Source of the DNA: an uncultured Austwickia sp.
Lineage (GTDB): Bacteria; Actinomycetota; Actinomycetes; Actinomycetales; Dermatophilaceae
Reading direction: 5' to 3'
DNA length: 6,777 nucleotides
NCBI GenBank assembly: GCA_934678955.1
Contig: CAKUSI010000199.1
Coordinates: forward strand, 1-6,777
Under the pieces are notes generated by a model, which was not told the origin of the DNA, ran no database searches, and worked only from the letters and a program-made list of their open reading frames with translations. Position numbers and translations under genes: made by a program. This document shows, piece after piece, positions 4,358-6,777 of the stretch (the first letter of the stretch is position 1; the number at the start of each line of letters is the position of its first letter).

Positions 4358-5162
4358 GATTGACCGCTACACCCGCCCCCAGCCCGCCGCCCCGGCCGCG
4401 TCGCAGGCCGCCGCCGTTGAGCAGTCCCGCGCCGTCGCCGAGGTCCAGGCCGCCGTCGTCGTCGCGCAGCAGGTGCCCCGCGACATTCGCCGCGCCGAAG
4501 CCGAGATGCGCGACACGTGCGGACGCACCGCGGTCGCCGAGCGCGCGTTCTACTCGGTCCCGAACCGCGGCTCCGGCCCCAGCGTGCACCTGGCCCGCGA
4601 GCTGGCCCGCATCTACGGCAACGTGCAGTATGGCGTCCACGAGCTGCGCCGCGACGACGACGCCGGGGAGTCGGAGATCATCGCCTACGCCTGGGACGTG
4701 CAGGCCAACGTCCGCTCCTCGCGGACCTTCATCGTCCCGCACGCCCGCATGGCCGGGAAACAGCGTCGACAACTCACCGACCTCGGCGACGTCTACCTGA
4801 ACAACCAGAACGTCGGCGCTCGCGCGGTGCGCGAGTGCATCTTCACCGTGCTCCCCGACTGGTACATCGAGGCGGCCAAGGAGCAGTGCCACAAGACGCT
4901 CCAGGAGGGCGACGGGAAGCCGCTCGCCGAGCGGATCGCGGGGATGGTGGCGGCGTTCCGCGGCGTCGAGGTCACCGAGGCCATGCTCGCCGCGAAACTC
5001 GGCAAGAAGCGCGGGCAGTGGGACGCGGGGGATGTGGCCGCGATGACGGTCGTCTACACCTCGATCCAGCGCAAGGAGACCACGGTCGCCGACGAGTTCG
5101 CCGCCGATCCCGTCGGGCTCGACGAACTTGTCGACCCGGCCACCGGAGAGGTGGTGGCCTGA
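4350..5162 (+). CDS. Probable phage single-strand DNA annealing protein (recombinase), 270 aa
   Basis: It overlaps the exonuclease stop by 8 bases and starts at ATG 4350 behind AGGAG. The N-terminal ~45 residues are Ala/Pro/Gln-rich, then VEQSRAVAEVQAAVVVAQQ. The core contains AFYSVPNRGSGPSVHLAREL (66-85), ARIYGNVQYGVHEL, ESEIIAYAWDVQANVRSSRT, LTDLGDVYLNNQNVGARAVR and ECIFTVLPDWYIEAAKEQC. The tail (GVEVTEAMLAAKLGKKRGQW, then YTSIQRKETTVADEF) resembles the C-terminal helices of RecT-like recombinases. I recognise the core as a widespread phage/prophage family that I recall beside PD-(D/E)XK exonucleases. The annealing role is inferred from that pairing and the RecT-like tail, not from a catalytic motif. 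It would coat single strands made by the exonuclease and pair them with homologous DNA. No intein or frameshift is seen. Confidence 0.75.
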   Translation: MSEIDRYTRPQPAAPAASQAAAVEQSRAVAEVQAAVVVAQQVPRDIRRAEAEMRDTCGRTAVAERAFYSVPNRGSGPSVHLARELARIYGNVQYGVHELRRDDDAGESEIIAYAWDVQANVRSSRTFIVPHARMAGKQRRQLTDLGDVYLNNQNVGARAVRECIFTVLPDWYIEAAKEQCHKTLQEGDGKPLAERIAGMVAAFRGVEVTEAMLAAKLGKKRGQWDAGDVAAMTVVYTSIQRKETTVADEFAADPVGLDELVDPATGEVVA

Positions 5163-5446
5163 TGGTCGCCCCCGGCAACCCGTTGCCCACCGAGCTGACC
5201 GACGAGCTGGTCGAGGAGACCGCTGCCGGGCTGTATCGCGACTACACGGCCTACTTGACGAACAACGGCTACACCGCCGTCAAGACGGGCGGCCCGGTCC
5301 GGACATCCCTTGCCGACGTGACCCCGCACGCCCGTATCGCGTGGCGAACGATGGCCCGCCATGCGCTGCTGCGCGTCTTGCCCGACCCGCCCGACCCGAC
5401 CAACCCTTGGGCTCAGTCGCCCGGAAAGGACACCCCTGATGCCTGA
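5162..5446 (+). CDS. Hypothetical small helical protein, 94 aa
   Basis: ATG at 5162 shares a base with the preceding stop (TGATG), and the gene ends at TGA 5444-5446. The pattern is 'LTDELVEETAAGLYRDY' (residues 12-28), then a variable middle and 'ARIAWRTMARHALLRVL' (57-73), then a Pro-rich tail (PDPPDPTNPW). Short proteins with 'mtdemve.aA.aly ... w..m...r...r..L..' are very common in actinobacterial phage genomes, but I know of no assigned function. The next gene has the same pattern, so the two may be diverged tandem paralogs. The small size and two amphipathic helices suggest a protein-protein interaction module. Confidence 0.72.
   Translation: MVAPGNPLPTELTDELVEETAAGLYRDYTAYLTNNGYTAVKTGGPVRTSLADVTPHARIAWRTMARHALLRVLPDPPDPTNPWAQSPGKDTPDA
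5423..5430 (+). promoter_or_regulatory. Shine-Dalgarno for the 61-aa gene
   Basis: GGAAAGGA lies 8 bases before ATG 5439, within the end of the preceding gene. It selects this ATG over the in-frame upstream ATG at 5361, which lies inside the previous gene. Confidence 0.65.
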
Positions 5447-5624
5447 CCTGCTCATCACCGATGACCTCCTCGATCGCTGCGCCTACGCGCTCTTCGCCGT
5501 CGACTGCCGGACCGTGAGGCCCGACCAGTCGACCCCGATCGAGACATGGCGGGCCATGACGGACACCGCCCGCCAGGCCTACCGCGCCCGTGCCCGCGCC
5601 GTGCTCGTCGAGGCCCTGACGTGA
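5439..5624 (+). CDS. Hypothetical small helical protein, 61 aa, related in pattern to its upstream neighbour
   Basis: ATG 5439 is preceded by GGAAAGGA, and the gene overlaps the previous one by 8 bases. The stop TGA at 5622-5624 overlaps the next GTG. The sequence reads MPDLLITDDLLDRCAYALF, a short linker, then TWRAMTDTARQAYRARARAV and LVEALT. It shares the helix-linker-helix pattern of the 94-aa protein just upstream (ITDDLLDRCAYAL against LTDELVEETAAGL, and RQAYRARARAVL against RIAWRTMARHALL). No function is known to me for this common phage pattern; a role as a small interaction partner is only a guess. Confidence 0.7.
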   Translation: MPDLLITDDLLDRCAYALFAVDCRTVRPDQSTPIETWRAMTDTARQAYRARARAVLVEALT

Positions 5625-5914
5625 GCGCCGCGGTCAAGGTTCGCCCGGCCCGCTACTGCGGCGGCGTCATCCTCGACGGCCAGTACGCGCGGGAATCGTG
5701 GGGGGACTGGATCGCCGACACCTCGACGGGCTGCGGCTGCGAGATCGGCGGCTTCACCGGCTGCGAGCCCACCCGTGTCTACGCGGACCTGGGCCACGCC
5801 CTCGACTTCGCGCGCGCCCATGCCGAGACGCACACGTGTCCGTCGTGGCGGGCATCCGGTGAGCGCTGCGCCGAGCACTGCGCCGACTGCGGCGGGAAGG
5901 GCTGGACGACATGA
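5621..5914 (+). CDS. Cys-rich hypothetical protein, 97 aa, possible zinc binding
   Basis: GTG 5621-5623 overlaps the upstream stop (GTGA), and TGA 5912-5914 overlaps the next ATG (ATGA). Eight Cys are present in 97 residues: Cys13, a cluster at Cys38/Cys40/Cys48 (GCGCEIGGFTGCEP), Cys73, and Cys83/Cys87/Cys90 (RCAEHCADCGGKGW) with His86. The last cluster ends in C-GGKG-W, recalling the CxxCxGxG zinc repeats of DnaJ, although only one copy is present. Metal binding is inferred from spacing. The segment between is 'ARESWGDWIADTSTGCGC' and 'YADLGHALDFARAHAE'. The family is not recognised. Reading through the predicted Cys clusters with no stop supports a genuine coding region. Confidence 0.73.
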   Translation: MSAAVKVRPARYCGGVILDGQYARESWGDWIADTSTGCGCEIGGFTGCEPTRVYADLGHALDFARAHAETHTCPSWRASGERCAEHCADCGGKGWTT

Positions 5915-6036
5915 GACCCGCCCTGCTCCTCGCTTCCCTGGCCGCCCTCGCATTCGCGGGGGCGGTCCTGTTTTCCCTGACTGTCGTGCTCCTGCCGACC
6001 GCCACCGACCCCTACGAAGGGACCGACCCATGCTGA
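5911..6036 (+). CDS. 41-residue membrane peptide
   Basis: ATG 5911 overlaps the preceding stop (ATGA), and TGA 6034-6036 lies 7 bases into the following gene. The product is MRPALLLASLAALAFAGAVL, then FSLTVVLLPTATDPYEGTDP and a terminal Cys. Residues 4-29 are continuously hydrophobic after a single Arg, followed by an acidic tail. This is a type of short membrane anchor or uncleaved signal-like segment; the helix has no clear cleavage site or lipobox. Coupling at both ends supports expression. Function is unknown. Confidence 0.65.
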   Translation: MRPALLLASLAALAFAGAVLFSLTVVLLPTATDPYEGTDPC

Positions 6037-6317
6037 TCTACATCAGCGGCCCAATCACGGGCCACCTCGACACCTACAAGGCCACGTTCGCGGCCGCGGC
6101 CGACGCGATCCGCAAGGGCGGACACGAGCCCGTGAACCCGGCCCTGATCGACCTTCCCGCCGACGCGTCCTGGTCTGACTACATGGATGTCGCGCTCGAC
6201 ATGCTCCACGGCTGCCAGGGCATCTACCTGCTGCCCGGCTGGCGCAAGTCCCGCGGCGCGCGGATCGAGGCGAAGGTCGCCGACCTGCTGGGCCTGCGCA
6301 GATTCGGGGCCCTGTGA
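6030..6317 (+). CDS. DUF4406 protein (nucleoside 2-deoxyribosyltransferase-like fold), 95 aa
   Basis: ATG 6030 lies inside the end of the preceding peptide gene, with GAAGGGA about 7 bases upstream. It matches DUF4406 along its full usual length: YISGPITG (4-11), FAAAADAIRKGGHEPVNPA (20-38), W48 with Y51M, then GIYLLPGW (64-71) and SRGARIEAKVADLLGL (74-89). The YISGP loop, the LPGW segment and Glu80 in 'SRGA..E' correspond to the nucleotide-binding and catalytic positions of the deoxyribosyltransferase-like superfamily (family knowledge). DUF4406 proteins are common in phages; a role in nucleotide salvage or nucleotide-derived signalling is plausible but unproven. The stop shares a base with the next ATG (TGATG). 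Confidence 0.88.
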   Translation: MLIYISGPITGHLDTYKATFAAAADAIRKGGHEPVNPALIDLPADASWSDYMDVALDMLHGCQGIYLLPGWRKSRGARIEAKVADLLGLRRFGAL

Positions 6318-6433
6318 TGGCCGACGAGGACCGCTACGAGCCATGGCGTGCCGTGGTGCTGCTGCTCCTGATCCAGCTGCCGCTATGGGCGATCATCATC
6401 GCCGTCGCCTACGCGCTGGCGGTGCTGACGTGA
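6317..6433 (+). CDS. 38-residue membrane peptide
   Basis: ATG 6317 shares a base with the preceding stop (TGATG), and the stop TGA 6431-6433 overlaps the next GTG (GTGA). The product is MADEDRYEPWRAVVLLLLIQ followed by LPLWAIIIAVAYALAVLT. It has an acidic N-terminus of ~11 residues and then one very hydrophobic span to the C-terminus. It reads as a tail-anchored-like single-pass peptide. It is the third such peptide in the window. Function is unknown. Confidence 0.68.
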   Translation: MADEDRYEPWRAVVLLLLIQLPLWAIIIAVAYALAVLT

Positions 6434-6777
6434 GCGCCTGGCTTCGCTTCGTCGAGATCGATGTTGATCGCCCCGGTGACCGATCGGCGAGGGTGCATGT
6501 CGTGCATTGGCCGACGATGGCACCACACGAGGCGTACCGCCACTTCCGCCACCTCGACCCGGACAGGTACCGCCCCCACGGTGACGGCGGCCTGATCGTC
6601 GACACCATCGCCAGCACCCGCTACATCACCATCCACGCCGTCGAGCCCCCGCTCGGCGTCGACATCCCCGCCCCGCCCGTGCCGATCCCGGACGGGCAAG
6701 ACGACGAGGCGCTGGCCGGATGGTCGCGGGTGGACTTCGACGCATGGACGGGCAACGGGATCGCGGTCGCGTCCGAC
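6430..6777 (+). CDS. Hypothetical protein, 5' part (116 aa visible, cut by window edge)
   Basis: GTG 6430-6432 overlaps the preceding stop (GTGA), and the frame is open to the last base. Visible sequence: MSAWLRFVEIDVDRPGDRSA, then VHVVHWPTMAPHEAYRHFRH, a beta-rich middle (GLIVDTIASTRYITIHAVEP), a Pro-rich linker (PAPPVPIPDGQDDE) and a new segment starting LAGWSRVDFDAWTGNG. The layout suggests one small alpha/beta domain followed by a second domain or tail that lies beyond the window. No motif I recognise is present, so the function is left open. Confidence 0.68.
   Translation, partial: MSAWLRFVEIDVDRPGDRSARVHVVHWPTMAPHEAYRHFRHLDPDRYRPHGDGGLIVDTIASTRYITIHAVEPPLGVDIPAPPVPIPDGQDDEALAGWSRVDFDAWTGNGIAVASD

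Noticed and set aside
4517..5161. Long + strand frame reading into the 94-aa gene (309-aa reading)
   Set aside because: The upstream part is an Arg-rich shadow of the annealing-protein gene; only the part from ATG 5162 is a gene.

Overview
The window is a dense, one-directional block of small genes on the + strand. GC content is high (roughly 63-85% in the lines I counted by hand), GTG starts are common, and neighbouring genes usually overlap by 1-8 bases (GTGA, ATGA and TGATG junctions). Together with a recombination nuclease, a probable annealing protein and many short unknown genes, this points to the early/accessory region of an actinobacterial phage or prophage. The host genus cannot be read from the sequence.

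Layout. (1) Bases 1-1095 are the end of one operon: the 3' part of a repeat-bearing protein with six in-frame 9-residue repeats, a 36-aa membrane peptide, and two unknown small proteins. (2) Bases 1096-1299 are the only sizeable gap. It holds four GC-rich hairpins; the last two look like tandem terminators. (3) A second operon begins at 1300 with a strong Shine-Dalgarno sequence and runs off the right edge. In order it carries an excisionase/MerR-like helix-turn-helix protein, a basic protein with a faint HicA-like N-terminus, a small CxxC protein, a helical small protein, an intein-containing PD-(D/E)XK exonuclease, a probable single-strand annealing protein, two related small helical proteins, a Cys-rich protein, a membrane peptide, a DUF4406 nucleotide-metabolism-like protein, another membrane peptide, and an unknown protein cut by the window edge.

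The most interesting object is the 324-residue intein (3005-3976) inside the exonuclease. It begins with Gly rather than Cys/Ser/Ala. It carries Trp two residues after the block B His, Cys at block F position 4, and Thr just before the terminal His-Asn, which is the WCT triplet that defines class 3 inteins. It also carries two intact LAGLIDADG motifs and a codon usage distinct from its host gene. It sits immediately after the catalytic Lys of the nuclease D-x-K motif, so splicing is predicted to be needed to rebuild the motif as ADYKT. The spliced nuclease (302 aa) and the downstream annealing protein would form a RecE/RecT-like phage recombination pair.

Family names are from memory of conserved motifs; no database search was possible.
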